The translations under genes were made by a program, and so were the position numbers. From Undaria pinnatifida (Eukaryota > Sar > Phaeophyceae > Laminariales > Alariaceae), in assembly GCA_012845835.1 (NCBI GenBank), contig JABAKD010000010.1, positions 9,481,599 through 9,545,598 on the forward strand: a stretch of DNA of 64,000 nt, given 5' to 3'. Below, piece after piece: positions 22,716 to 36,100 of this stretch (positions are counted from its first letter, which is position 1; each line of letters begins with the position of its first letter). The notes beneath the pieces were generated by a model. That model searched no databases. It was not told the DNA's origin and worked only from the letters and a program-made list of their open reading frames with translations.

Positions 22716-25700
22716 ATGGCGAGAAAAACGAGCGAGAAATGGGTGGGCGAAAGCAGAACCGCTTATTATTCTCTTTCTCCGCAATTTCCGCGGCTGATGC
22801 TGACTATTGTTATTTTCGGTGCTGCTGCTGCTTCTGCCGGTGGTTCTGGGGCTGCTGGTGCTACTTCTGCCGCTGGTACTGTTCCTCCTGCTGATGTTGC
22901 CGTTGCCGCCGCTGCTGCTGTTGCTTCTGCTGCTCGTGCTGGTGCTGCTTCCGCTGCTTCTGGTGGTGGTGGTGGTGGTGGTGGTGGTGGTGGTGGTGGT
23001 GGTGCTAATGCTGCTGCTTCTGCTATTGCGGCTGTTTCTGCTGCTGTGCTCCGACTGCTGCTGCTGCTGTTGCTGCTGCTGTTGCTAATGCTGGTGCTCT
23101 TGAAGGTGGCATGCACGGAATGGCTGAAGGTTCTTCGGTGGATCGACGGACAGAGCGACTGGGAGCAGCCCAGGCACCAGAAGCACGGCCTGCACATGCT
23201 TCAGGAGATGGGCACTGAGCGTGGAAACGAAATCCTCAACAGGTGCATGCACGCTTTTGGCATTTTTCGGACATTTTTGGTCGCGTCTTCTTTCTGCTGG
23301 GTTGTCCGAATTGAACCTTACCCTTACCCCGGCCATGCCACGGTAGAATGGGTACATACCGTTTTTTGTCCCAGGTTCATACGAAAAAGGAACATGATGA
23401 GCTCCATAGCATTTTTTCCCCTTTCCTGAATCATGCCACGGTACGAGTAGAGGGGGTACCTTTTTGCCGCCGCAGGTTTCTACCCCAAAAAAGGGTACAC
23501 GAAGAGGTCTATACCCCACCCACGATTGATGTACTTTGAGAAAAATTGTACGTGCAACCCGATAAACAATCCCATGGGCTATTGATGGGCTACTACTACT
23601 GCTGCTGGATGCAAATAACGACTATTTCAGTCAAACTTTTGCCTCTATCTGTCTGCCCCCCCCGCCCCCCCCCCCCCCCCCCCTTCATCTGCGCCTCCTC
23701 CCGCTTCAGTCCGCATTGGTTGAAGTTTGCCGTCGTCCGCGAGCCAGCCGAGCGTCTCCTGTCGTGCTTCCTCCAGAAGTGCACCCCCTGGAATATGAAG
23801 AATGAGTACGGGTGAGAGAAGAAAACCCGCCGTTTCACTCTGCATGTTTCAGCGAAGGGTGGGGGGTGTACTCACTCCATTCATAGCCGTAGTCGTATTA
23901 CCATAGGCCTTGCATCCCTACAGTGACGGGACGGAGCACGTCGGGTTTTCACCGACCAGGCAAAACATCGCGTGCACCAAGTGCGAAGCGCCGAAAGGGG
24001 GGGGGAGGGACGACAGGACAGGGGGACATGGGAGAGATGGGGAAGGAAGGGCGGGGCGGGGAGGAGAGGGGGGCCGGGGGGAACACCCCGTCCCCTTCAA
24101 AAGGCGCGTTACAAACTACATCTATCCACCCCCCCCCTTGTTATAATAGAGTCAATATACCCCTTCCTTGTGGAAGTATAGAGGAGAGAAGAAATGAATA
24201 GATTGGCAACTATAGCATCAGCCACACAAGCCAGACCAGGCTGCTGAGGGATGGAAGGGTACCATTAGCACCCACTCTTCAATGCAGGGAGTTGGTTGTG
24301 CGACATGCATTCAGCAACATGATGGTACTCGTTCTGCTCTGGCCCTTGTCGTTGTTTTTGGTGTATCCACCTGGTTCTAAAAAGCGCTAAGAAAGGTTGT
24401 CATCTAAACAGGTCCGCCCTCTTCCCGTTCACGCCGGAGTGACTGGGATATATTGACCGCGTCAGCATGTTTGTTTTTTCCCCCGTCCCCTCGCGCTGAT
24501 CGTGTGGCTTGTCCCTCGTCCCCCTGGCGCTATTATTTCCCGTCGTCTCGGCTTGCGCAGGAACTGTCCGTACTTGGAAATATGGCCGGACCTGTTTACC
24601 CCTGCTCAATTCCCGAACGGCGTAGGGTGAGAGCAGTTATTCATGGCGAACATTAAACCCGCTACATGTACGTAGGAGATGGGGGGCTGGACAATGAGGT
24701 CGGGAAGTCATCCCCATTCTCGCCGGCGCGCGACAGGAGCCACCCCGTTTGCCACTAGGATATCCCTTTTGCTTTTTGTTTTGTGTCTTAAAGTCGACAT
24801 TTTTTTTCTCTCGCGAAGGGAGGTTTTGATGTATCTATATCCCCTGTTTCGTCTCGAAGATGCATGGTCAACGGTAAACTTACCAAATTACAAATAAGTA
24901 CCCCTCCGCCCCCGCCCCCGCCCCCGCCCCCTGACCCCACCCCGCCCCACCACCACTCGGACCTTGTGTTTATTTTTGTTTTTTGTTTTTGTGCTTTCTG
25001 TGCTTTGCGTTTTTTTTTCTTCTGTGCTTTGTATTTTGTGTTGTATATGTGTTATGTGTTTCTGTGTGGAATGTGTCCTGTTCTGTGTGTCCCGTTTACT
25101 ATGTCCCGCCTTCTCTGGCCGGCCTCCGACGCAGGCGGCCGAGAGACGAGACGCACGCGTTGATAACGGAAGCGTTCGGTGACAGAGGCAAGAAGGAAAT
25201 GTTCCACGGCTTCGTGATGTCGATCACGAGGAGAGTGAAGATTGACCCCTGTCAGCAGAACGGGTGAGAGGACGGTAGTGAGCGATGTCGGCGCCTACCA
25301 TGTACGGGTAGTGAGTTCCAAGGTGCCTGCCCGCCCGGTTAAGCCATCGCTCGGTGCATGAACTCTCGGCGAGCCCCAGCCTTTTCCAGGACTGGCGGAC
25401 GTTTCCCTCCCGTCATCTCATCCACCCCGCCCTCCCTCCCTCTACAACTCCCTTCCCCTTCCCCTCCTACCCTGTCTTCAGCCACTGGTCACCTCAGTAT
25501 TGCCACTGCTCGCTAGATGTTACGGCTCCGGTGTTCCAGGTCGTGGGGTGGGACAATATGACCGAGGCTGTTGCGGCGGCCATAGTTCCGTCGGCGTCCT
25601 CTCCGCAGCGGGGGTCGGAGATCGCAGAATTTCTCAACAGCCGAATGAGGGAAAACCACGAGAGGAAAGGCAAGAAGACCGGGGCGGGACGCTCCGTGCT

Positions 25701-26633
25701 TGAGGTGGGTTTACGGAAGCTTTGAAGAGGATGGGGTGGGATGGGGGCTGGGGTGGGGGTGAGCAGGATTGGGAGGGGGCGGGGGGCGGGTTGACTCGTT
25801 GTTGTTGCTGTGGTTATTGTGGTTGTTGTAGGTGAAGTTGGTGTTGGTGTTGGTGTTGGTGCTGGTGTTGGCACCAGTTGGTGTTGGTGTTGGTGTTGAT
25901 GTTGTAGAGTCATCGTTGTCGTTGTCGCTGGCTTGGCATTGTTGGCAGTGGCAGTCACCGTGGCAGTGGCAATGGCGTGTTGGCACGAAAAAGCGTTGAG
26001 AGCTTGGTACTTTCGTTTCGCTTTCGCTCGATGTCGACGTCGCGCCTTGCGTCCCTTTACCCGCCCTTTCGAAAACAATCTCGCCCCGGGCAGCAAGCGG
26101 CAGCGCTCAGTGTTTAGTCTCTTGAGTGTTTTGCTCGTTCCTCGATCAAAGAAACTTAGTGTTTAGACAAGTCTCTTATGTATCGAGGTTTCGCAGGAGC
26201 TGCTGGAGAAGTGAGCGCACTTGATACAGATCATAACTTCATCGATTTCATTCAATCTCTTTCCGGTCGGAGTTGTTCTTTGGAGGGGGATTAGGGGGTT
26301 ATCACGTTAGAGTTGCACCCGTCCCCGCCTCGTGTAGATCCGGTCAGAATTTCCAACGGCAATAGCATTATTGGCCCTTCATTACGGATTTTTCGCAATT
26401 CTCGATGTCTTTTTTTTTTTGCTTCCTGCATTTTTTTCAACGCCAGGCGCAGGTTTTTGGTTTCTTCCCGCTGTTATTCGTTGTTGTCGATGACGTTTTC
26501 CGTTTGTCCGTCCCTCGTTCTTGTTTTTTCGTCTGGGTGGCTCCCGACGCAGTCTTACACCGAAGCATCGCTCCAAGCTGTCCACGAGGCTTACCGCCAA
26601 GACTACGAACTCTTCTCGGTCTACTGGGAATAG
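22716..26633 (+). CDS. Carbohydrate sulfotransferase, five exons
   Basis: This is predicted to transfer sulfate from PAPS to a sugar in the Golgi (Sulfotransfer_2 / HNK-1-type family). Exons: to 23,242; 23,710-23,811; 25,135-25,263; 25,482-25,704; 26,553-26,633 (TAG). All joins are GT-AG and phase-consistent (2, 2, 2, 0). Exon 1 ends in KVACTEWLKVL, the family's 5'-phosphosulfate loop. Exon 2 opens with WLKFAVVREPAERLLS, the 3'-phosphate motif. Exon 4 has HWSPQYCHC, and exon 5 the usual Tyr/Asp/Phe-rich end (QDYELF). The model from ATG 22,716 gives 353 aa, normal for the family. However, residues 1-130 are doubtful: a possible membrane segment at about 27-45, then Ala, Gly13 and Leu11 runs encoded by GCT/GGT/CTG repeats. 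An acceptor at TTGAAG (23,105) could instead start the exon at 23,106, with the true 5' exon further upstream. The core from 23,106 is secure. Confidence 0.85.
22840..23095 (+). repeat. CTG/GGT trinucleotide repeat block
   Basis: This is an interrupted GCTGCTG and GGTGGTGGT run, with an uninterrupted GGT tract at about 22,963-23,003. It lies in the doubtful 5' part of the sulfotransferase model, either as low-complexity stem coding sequence or as intron or leader. Confidence 0.9.
23858..24000 (+). repeat. Dispersed repeat family E, copy 2
   Basis: It matches 3,228-3,385 block by block (GGTGTACTCA, CCGTAGTCG, GGGACGGAGCACGTCGGGTTT, CGACCAGGCA, GAAGCGCCG). It lies in intron 2 of the sulfotransferase gene in the same orientation as the gene. 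Confidence 0.6.
25795..25960 (+). repeat. GTTGTTGTTGGTGTTGGTG minisatellite in intron 4
   Basis: An interrupted GTTGTT/GTTGGT repeat fills the first part of intron 4 of the sulfotransferase gene. The 200-codon minus-strand open frame over it, rich in Thr and Pro, is an artefact of the repeat. Confidence 0.85.
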
Positions 26634-29600
26634 CAGAGTGGGCAAGCAACATTGGAAGGCTTGCGTGGCCCCGTTTGCCGACATGTTGCCGTGCGATGTC
26701 TGTGAAGGCTTTTTATTTTGTTGTTGGGGGGGGTGGTGGTCGGCGTCGTGGTCGGCGTGGTGGTGGTGGTGGTGATGGTGGTGGTGGTTTTGGCGGTGGC
26801 ATTGTCGTGTACTGACTGCGAAATATGGGCGGAAGTTGAACACCTTTACAGCAGCAGTGTGTTGAGTAGATTTTTCCGTGTTCAAAGTGTGAGTGTTTCG
26901 AGCTGAAGCACGGAGAAAAAAGCGCGGTGGTATGCAGCGGCCGGCGGGCCGGCCCGTTCCGTTCCGTACATGTGTTTTTTAGCTGTTGTTTGTTTGTGCG
27001 TTTTGTTGTGTTTTTGAAGCTTAATTGAAGGTTTCGTGTCGTTTCGGTAGGTTCCGAGTTCAATCAAGGATAACTGCCGCACACCAAGTGCGGCATAAAA
27101 TGTAAGAGGGTGTTTATCTTCCTCCTCGCGTTGTGTGTTGATATTATCCGTTGTTGCGCATAAGTTTATTACCAAAGTTTGTTGTTTCGTTGACGTGCTT
27201 CACGTATTATTTTACTAGGTATACCTTAGAAAATTAATTCGAACGAAAGGTTCGATCGAGTTAGAATAAATACAGCTTCGCCGTGATGGCGGAGCAGCGT
27301 TAGCTGATGCGGCGCGGCCGTGTGTTGGGATAATGGTGGAATACCTCTCTGTTGTCGGACCACTTTGGGCGAGCGTGTGTTGTGTGTTCAAGGTGATGCC
27401 TGCCCATGCGATTACGACGCGGTCGGCTCCCGCACGGACGTGTGGAGCGTACCTATCCCTACTGCTCATGCTGCTGCGTGCTGCCATACTACTACAATGG
27501 CTACGGTGTCATAGTATGATGATTAATATTAGTTGTATTATACTTCAATTTCACAGCCGAGGTCAGGCCACTCTCGCGCGAGGGGCTCTGTTAGTCGCTC
27601 AAAAACTTGTACCCTGGATTTTTGTTGGAGCAGCGTAGTAAACGCTTCCATGGTGTTTCTGTATTGATAGTGAATATCTCGAAACTGAAAAGGACAAATT
27701 CTTAGGCTAGCTACTCGCGGAAACCCTAGCAGTCACCTCCCTACCGTAAAAGCTCTAGGACTGCGTCTTGCTTCCTCCTATAGCCCGTAAGTAGAGGGTC
27801 ATAGGGGTTTGATACCGTTCTCTTCTTTTTTGTATTTTTTTTCTTGTGTCGGTCAGATTCTGGCCTAAGTTTGGGTGGTTGACAACGTCGTTTGATTCTT
27901 TTGGTTGAAGACGTTGGCTGGTGGAAGGTTGAAGACGTGGACCAGTTGGACCCGTGCTGGAACAGAGGTGGCCGTGCTGTTTGGCCTTTTTTTTGTTCTG
28001 AATAACGAGGGTCCTTAACCCGAAATCGTCGGAATGAACGTCATTCTTATTTTCGTCATAATTTTTTTTGTCCACCTAGGACGTGGGTTTTGTCCATCGG
28101 GTTGCGTTTTCAGCATACTCAAATTAAGTGTTTTGGGTGAGGCGTAGAGCTCCTCAACAGGTTAGGAGGTTCAATAAAAGAGAATGGTGCACTGCGCCTC
28201 CTCCGTAGCACTAGTCACTGGTTGAACACACAGACTGATGTAAGACAGTACGCCTTTAGGCCCACTGCGCCCATTTTTGTTTTTTTGGGAGACAATATTT
28301 AGTGTATGGGTTGATTTTTGCGGCGGTAAGAGGGTTCAGGTGTTGGATGCTGGGTAACGGAAGACCCTGCTGAATGACGACGTTGGTTGGCTTAAGACGT
28401 TCATTGGTTGACGTTCATTGGTGGAATGCTTTCAATAATGGAAGGCGTCGGTCGATCTTTAGGACGTTAGTTGGGTGAAGATGTATTTTGGACGATTTGG
28501 TTTGGTTGGTGAGAGACATGGACTGGTTACAGGCGTTGACTGATTGGATGCATTGATTGTGTTGGTTGGGAGGCATGGCTGCTGGGTGGCTGGAGACCCT
28601 GTTCATTGACAGCGTTTTCGCTGGTTGTAGACTTTGACTGGTCGATTGGTTGAAGACTTGGCTTTAATGAAGACGTCCCCGTTGGCTGAAGACGTTGATT
28701 TGAAGAATACTTTGAACGATGGAAGTCGTTGGTGGGTTGAAGACATTGGTTGGTTGAAGACGATGATTATTTTTTTCTTCAACAAGCGTTCTGATCGGGG
28801 GTTTTTAATACCGCGATTCGGCATGCTCGCGAGGTTGACGAGTCGACGACCAGCAGGCAACGGCATGTCGGCTTAGCCTTGCGGTAGCGAGACGTGCGCG
28901 ATGTACGGTATAGGGCTGGCGTGCTCGTGCTGCAACTCGTGCTACAACCCGCGCTAGAATCGCGCATGTTCAAGGCACGCACGGTGTGGTACCTCATGAG
29001 CGGTGGCACGAGGGGAGGCTGAACCTTCGCCTTCGTGCGTGAAATTTGTGATATTCTGCGGTCATTTTTACAAGGATATTCTACAACAATGTTAATTTGT
29101 TTTGGGGGTTTTATATGTTTATCACGCAATCGGGTAAGGAAGCTCTTCGCGTCGCTTGAATTTCCACGTCGCTGGGGGTTCTCCGGGCTGGGGATTTTCT
29201 ACGCCGCGCTTGCAGCTGCTGTTTGTTGATGTGTCTTGTGTCGCTTGCTCCGTGCCTCGCCCGACCACAGGAACCGCTGCAACGGTCTTCTTTTGCTTTG
29301 CGCACACTCTTTTTGTAGTTTTGTAGTGGCGGTGGTGTTATCTCGAGGCATGCCAATTGGGACGGGACCCGTGTTGTGCTACTGTGTACACCGAACTAGC
29401 ATTTTGTTACTTGTGTGCTGCCGTTGTTGGTTGCCGCGATACATTGATCCCGCCCCCATGTTGGTGCACGCAAAGCCCCCCCCCCGTAAAACTAGCAAAA
29501 AAACATCTGGAAACCCTTCATTTTGAATCAATTTACGGCCAACCGCACCCACGTTATGGCGGGATAATACCATATTCGAATATTCAGAATCGGGCCGTTC

Positions 29601-30125
29601 CTGCGGCAGCGAAAAGGTTGGCGAGGAAGAAATAAACTCACAGCTGACGTGTCTAAAATTGTGTTATTAAACAGAAACAACGGGCTGCACCAGTGCGAGA
29701 AAACACGAAAACGGCTCTGGTATGCTGCTACTGCTGCTGCTGCGTTCGGGATCGACGGCACTTTTGTTCATGTCTCGAGTGAGTGCCGGGACGTCTATAT
29801 GCCGGTGAAACGGTGAGAGCGTACAACCGCTGCAAGCGCTATGAACCTGGAGTGCACAATAGTAGGAACTCAGCTAACGTTTGGGCCGGGTGCCTTCGCC
29901 GGGTATCGAGGGGGAAGCTACGGCTTTGCGCACCCGATGGAAAGCCGATGAGATCAACGATGACAGTCTGCGTTGCGTGAACGGCTCCTCTTACGCCGTC
30001 GCCGTCGCCCTGGTAATAGCTATACCCGCCCACCTGTATATACGTCCGGCGTACCGTAGAATTATCTGGCCTTATATTATAGATAAACTATCCGCGGGTC
30101 TACTCTATATTGCCCACCCACCGCC
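26634..30125. other. Intergenic region with simple repeats
   Basis: This lies between the convergent sulfotransferase (+) and FKBP (-) genes. GGT repeats lie at 26,725-26,800. A diverged repeat of TTGGTTGAAGACGTT type lies at about 27,885-28,790. Just past the FKBP stop, a short duplication is centred on AA(A/C)TATCCGCGGG (30,090 and 30,141). No further gene was recognised; the open frames are short and unlike protein families. Confidence 0.5.
27885..28790 (+). repeat. Diverged TTGGTTGAAGACGTT repeat
   Basis: Over about 900 bp, variants of TTGG(T/C)TGAAGACGTTG recur at irregular spacing (for example 27,900, 28,380, 28,655, 28,690, 28,735 and 28,755). The frames over it on the minus strand are rich in Asn, Gln, Ser and Thr. 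It looks like an old minisatellite. Confidence 0.65.
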
Positions 30126-33100
30126 TTATTTCCTTGACAAATTATCCGCGGGCCTACCATCATCCCACCCACCACCGCCGCCACCGCCACCGCCATCGCC
30201 TCTACCGCTGTTGTTGGACCCCATGTCCCCAACGGGAGCAAGTAGGCGTGGCGCGTACGGCTCCTCCGTGTAGGGCTCTGATAGCACCTGTACCAGGGGT
30301 TTCCGCCACCTTGGGCGGGGCCGGAATTCCAACAAATTGATGTCAAACGAGAGGGCTGAGTCTGGCGGGATGGTGGGCGGGTGCCCCTTGTACCCGTACC
30401 CGTACAGCGCCGTAATAGTAACCCTTGCCCGCTCCCCGAACAGCATGGTCCTGATGACGCGGTCGATTCCTTTCACGACCTGCCCCCCGCCGACGACGAA
30501 CTCAAGGGGTCGCCGCCGATTTTTCCGCGAACTTTCTACTACGATGCCGTCGGTACCGCGACTACCTTTGCGGCCGCTGCCGCCACCGATTCTGGTGCTG
30601 CTGCCGTTGCCCCCCTGAAGAGCGCAAGTGTAGTGAATGCGGGCAATATCACCAACCACGGGCCGTCCTCGCTCCTCGTCCCCTTCGAAGATGATCTTGT
30701 CTCGTGTGTGATTAATACGACGTGTCCAAAACATGCGGGGCGAGGAGGACAGAGCACGTACATCATAGTGCAGCATGGGGGGGGGGGCATACTCGTTTGG
30801 TTTGTTGTTTGTCTTAGCTTTTTGATCGTTGAACTGGCATCCCTTTCGAGACGGGGCGCACTGCCCTCGGGGGCGGGGGGCAGAAAGACAGTTATGTTGC
30901 TTACCAAGTAGCTCATTATGCGCCGGTTGTCCGTGGAAGGGGTCCCGACGATTCACCTCGAAGAGATGAGTGGCTCTACAGCAGTACGATGCGTTTGTGT
31001 GCACTGCAACACCGTGCACTGGTCACTTACAGGGTACACAAGAAACACGTGGAGTGAAATTGCTTCAACGGATAACCGTGAACGAGGAGGGGCGGAGCGT
31101 GTCTTCGTTGCCATCAATTATTCTCTGAGCGTTGAAAAGCCGTTATCGTTGTTTGGTTATTTTTGCCATCATATTTCATGTTTTCAATCAAGATAACGCG
31201 AGGTGTATCTTGGTGGGTACTGGGAAATTGGCTGGAGCCAACCCAGGAAGCAGCCTGGAGGAGGGGGGGGTATGGCGGGTAGTTTGCAGGTCCTTACCTC
31301 TTTGCTGATGTGTTCTTTGTCGCGCTGCAGTTCGTCCACTTCTTCCTGGTCGAGGATGTCCTGGCCGGCGCTGGCGTTTTGATCTTCTTCCTCTTCGTAG
31401 TCGGACTGAGCGAGCACAAACGAGCGATGACCATACCATAATACAAGATGGAGCAGGGCGGGGTTGGTGATCCCCATCAGGCATAGTTCCGCGTCCATGC
31501 TGGTCGCTGCGCAAAAAGCACACGGTGCGCTCGGCTTGCAATCTAGGTGCGGCGAAACCGACCTGCCTGGTACGTTACTCGTAGAGTCTGGCAGAGTCTA
31601 AATATTATCTATGAGACGTCAAATGGTATTGAGCCTCATTGCTTTGATCTGCGCGCCCAGGGCGTGCTCGGTTTGCACGCGCCACCGTTCACTTACCCCC
31701 CTCGTTCCCTCCCCTTAACAACGTCCTTAGTTTTTTTTGTATCTCACGTCTTCATCGTCGTACGGGTCGTCTTCGTCGAGGAGATCCGAGGGCGTGTCGG
31801 ACGCGCTCGAGGCGTCTGACGCGTCACCAGTTTCCTCCCCGCCGTTGGCCTGTCGCCAGCGAAAATATCCCGGGGCAGCGTGGACGGAAGAGGGCTTATA
31901 AGAACGAGAAGCGTCGGCAAAATACCGGACCAGATCAAATCGGAGCGTCGTACATGTTTTCAGCCAAGTACCTGAACTTCTCCTTCTCTCTCCTCTCCTG
32001 CCACGCTATACTTACGCGAATTCCGTGTGACTTGCAAGAGACTTCCGCGTGGCGGACTTCTGCTTACTCCCTTCAGTTTGCACACACACGCACCTGCTTG
32101 CGCTCGAAGCGCACCCGGTACTCCTGCATGGCGACGTCGAGGCGGCGGACTATCAGTGGACTGGTGATCCCCAGGTGCCCCCAGTCTTCGTTCATGAGGT
32201 GAAGCAGCAGCAACCCGTCGACCTGCACCAAATACCGTTTCGTCAGCGCAGTTCAGGAGAATGGGTAATTCGAAAAACAGTCGTGTGCGTGTTGCGGCGA
32301 TGTCGTACTTGAAGCGCAGCGAGTAGGCGCATTGTTATGGGTAGTAGCTTGACGCAGAGGGATGTACGCTCTGCTTTGTTGGCGATCCAAAGCGTGATGT
32401 CTTTTTTAAAGCACGGCAAGACCCATATCCCCCGCAAGAGGCGTAGCATGGTTCAGAGTTCCGTGCACATGGGGCACTGAGATTAGTAGGCTGACGCAAG
32501 GTAGGGGCTACTGCTGTAGCAACGCGCTGCGCCGAACGGCATGGTGCCGATAAACAACGGACTACGTAGTGGATGTGGCAGCGCACCAAAGAGAGCATGA
32601 GAAGTCGCACGTAACATTGGCAACGTCCAACATCGGCTGTTTCTTTTCTGGTGAAAACACGGTAATCACTACCATGGCTGTCGTCGTAAATTACCTGGTG
32701 CTCCTTGATGCTCTCGTCGTACTGCGTGTAGCCCACGGCATGGAACCACTCCACCACAGCGCCAACATCCCACTCGTCCATGTGCCTGCTTCGCCCTTTT
32801 GCCTGCCCCAAAGGACGTGACACGGACCGAGCGCGCGAATCAAGGCGGGAGGAGTGCATCGGGGGAACGAACATTCGTTAACCCCTTGGAGACCCCATGT
32901 CTAGCGTCTAGGAAGGGTGTGCCGTAGTACGGGTATCGGTGTACTGGTATCGGTGAGCTGCACGTGTGTCTTACAGCTCCCTGCACGGCGCACACATATC
33001 TTACCCGAGCAGCTCGGATTTCTTCGTGTGGCCGATGCGATAATCAAGCAAGTTTTTCGACGAACAAAATGCATCTAAAGTCCCGAAAAGAGCTATTACA

Positions 33101-36100
33101 GAAATGAAGCCATGGTTTGAAGACAAACTAATTGGAATTGGAACGGGATCGATTTTGCAGTGGCTAAAATATATGCAGCGCGAACGCCGAATCTCGGATA
33201 GTAAGCACGCCTAGGGTCAGCGCATTCCCATTCTTCCCTTCCTTCGTGCTTCACCGCTCTGAGCGCACCCCACTGACAACCGATACATGTCAAGCAAAGC
33301 GCATGGGTGTGTGAACGAACAAGAACATACTCTTGCATCTTCTAGGAACGATAAATGCTCTATACTCGGAGGCTACATGGGATGGCCTAGAGCTGTCCCC
33401 TCTCTCTGGCTAGGCTGCTAGGGTGGCTTAACAAGGCAGTGCAGCGGCGGTTCACCTCGTCGGGGTCTAGCTCTTTGTTTTTTACTTTTTCCTCAATGAT
33501 TTTGTCCTCAAGAGCTTTCTTAGCCTCCTCTGCCTCGCTCGTCCGCTTCGCCAGTTCCTGCTGCAGCTCCTCGATCTCCCTACGAATAAAACGCAACGAG
33601 TGAGCGGAGGCTCACGGGAAGGGCCTTTCTGCTATCACACGTCGGTGGCCCTTGAGCGGCGACATGGGCAGCGCTGATCGTAAAACGGCGACCAGAAACA
33701 CAAAGGACATCGCCGAAGTGTTCGTGTGGTTCGTTTGTGCTAGGGTCCATTTCTATGGCATGAAACGCTTGGAGCTCGGAGGCCGCGACAACCAGAAACG
33801 CCAGGTCCGTCGCCGGATTATTTGATGTAGTCCGCTCGTGCAAGCCTCTACTGCTACAATGTGAAACTTTCGGAGACAACAACGATCGGAAGCGCGATGG
33901 CCGGACTGTTCGACATGGTTCGTTTGGCCAAGCGCCTGTTTCGACGGTGTGTAACGATCGGACGACGCAGGAAGCACCAGGCTGGTCGCGTGCAAGCGAC
34001 GTGAAACTCGTGGAGGGCGCGATAAATATATGCGTGCCTTTCCAGCGGGGCACACACCGCTCTTTGTTGAGCAAAGCCGCGTCACTGGTGTTGGTCGGAG
34101 GTTCGCCTTTACCGAAGAGCACCGGTTTCTCCCACGTTGTCGTCATCGTCATCTAGTAAAGTACGCAGCGAGCCATAACAGTGACCGAATGGGGGCGTTC
34201 GAGTGCGGGCGGATTATGGCTGGTGAATGGCGCAAAATGTACCATAGAGCCAAGCTGCGATGTTCTGAAATTGCGGCTACTCGTACTTGAAACTAGTCGC
34301 GCTGCACTTCACCGTGATCATGCCGCCTCGATCGACTCTGTAACGTACAAGGGGGGTGTATTGATGCAGCCCGTCATGACCATGACCCAGAAAAGGGTGA
34401 TTCAACTCTGAGGTCCTTTTCACGGTGGGATTCGATCGTACGGCGCCGTGCGATTCGGTTCCGATTTGAACTTGGTCGAAACGCAGAAATCTATTAAGGA
34501 AATCCGAACCTACGGTAACGGGGACAGTTGAGATCCGCACTGGACTGAACCGCACAATCTAAACATCGGCAAATCGAACCGCAACGTTTGAAATCAGGTA
34601 TCAGGTGTAGGGCGGATAGAGGATGGCTGTCAATCACGAAGAGCCAACGACGCCGTTTAGTTTGAACTGTTAGGATAACTGCAGTGGATAACTGCAGCTT
34701 CCACGACTGTACAACTCTCCGTACAACCGTATAAACCGTTGGTGGTTCGTTTTGTCTTGGATTTGTCGACGATGGGACCTTTTGGCAACTTTCAAAGAAG
34801 TAGCAAGTATTTCGCTTGGATGATAGGTGAAAGCCACCCGGGGAGGGGGGTTGTCTTTACGCTTTCAGCAGCAGAAGAAGTGGGCCGCCTCTTGAGACGC
34901 TGTCCCCGGCTGCGGACGCGATTACTGATTGCTTTTTTTAGAAATCGTATACGTCCACAATGCGAGTGTTAGTTTGTCACCTTATTGACGTAAAACCAGC
35001 TGTCCGTATCTGGGTCGTATTCCTTTTCGTAGACGTCGTTGAGAATGCGCATAACCTTCTTCCGCGCACACGATCCACGCACAAAACATTGCAGCTTCGC
35101 TGCAGCTGGTTCTTCCTGCAAAGAAGCGAGCGGGACAGCGAAATGTGCGGGTTTTGGGTGAACGCGGGTTGAACAAATACGAGGGATTTTCCACTTAGAA
35201 AGTTGGGTGAATGTAACACCATTTTCATGTTGCAAGAAGACAGGCCGCTGCATGATCGACGTGCATTCACGAAAGCTTGAATCCGACCATCCTTGCGTGA
35301 CTGCATGATTTCTTTGTTTCGTGTGAAGGCATTCCAGCGTATCATCGAGGCAGGAGCGAGGCAGCAGTAGAATCGGACGTCGTGCATAGCGTTTCACACA
35401 AAGGACCCCGCACGTGCAACCCCTGTTGAACGCGGATGCAGTTCAATAACCCCTCTTAGTACTCTGATTGCCCTTTCAGGCGAGGCTTTTTATAGCAGTT
35501 GCCCCCCTCCTCCCCCCCCAACCCCAATAATTGATTCTTCGCTTCTTACTGTGTCCCCCATGTTCACGTTGTCACCTTTGGATCGAGAGACCGCCCCAGG
35601 AGGGTCCTAGGCGTGACCCATTGACTCGTGCCATTGAGGTTGCTGTAGTAAAAATACCCGTCGTTCTCTTCGTCATAGACCTTCTCGTACGCTTGGCGAA
35701 CGCGCTCCACGAAGTAATTCCTCGCGTTCATCCGCCGATACATCCTGCGATTGGTCCGTTCGAAGCGTATGCACTTAAGCGTGGGAACGGGGATGCTCGT
35801 TGCTCAGCAGGGCCCCGCGTGTGACGCACGACTGCGGTGGGGTGCGCTGGGTGCGGTGCGGTACCACGCCTCCTAGACGCGTGATAATATCTTTCTCTTT
35901 TTTTGTGTCCCTCTCTCCTCCCCCGCCCCCCCCCCCCCTCTCGCTCTCTGTACGAAAGATTGGAAATTATAAACGGTCTATCTTCAGCTCAGCAACGCGG
36001 GTTCATGTCCCCGTTGAGTTTCATGTGTTAATCGCTTAGATAGCGGCGCGCTTGCCCATGCGTTCAACTAATTGTTGTTCAGCATGTGCGCGAAAACTTG

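Noticed and set aside
25494-26096. 200-codon frame on minus, Thr/Pro rich
   Set aside because: Lies over a GTTGGT minisatellite in a sulfotransferase intron.
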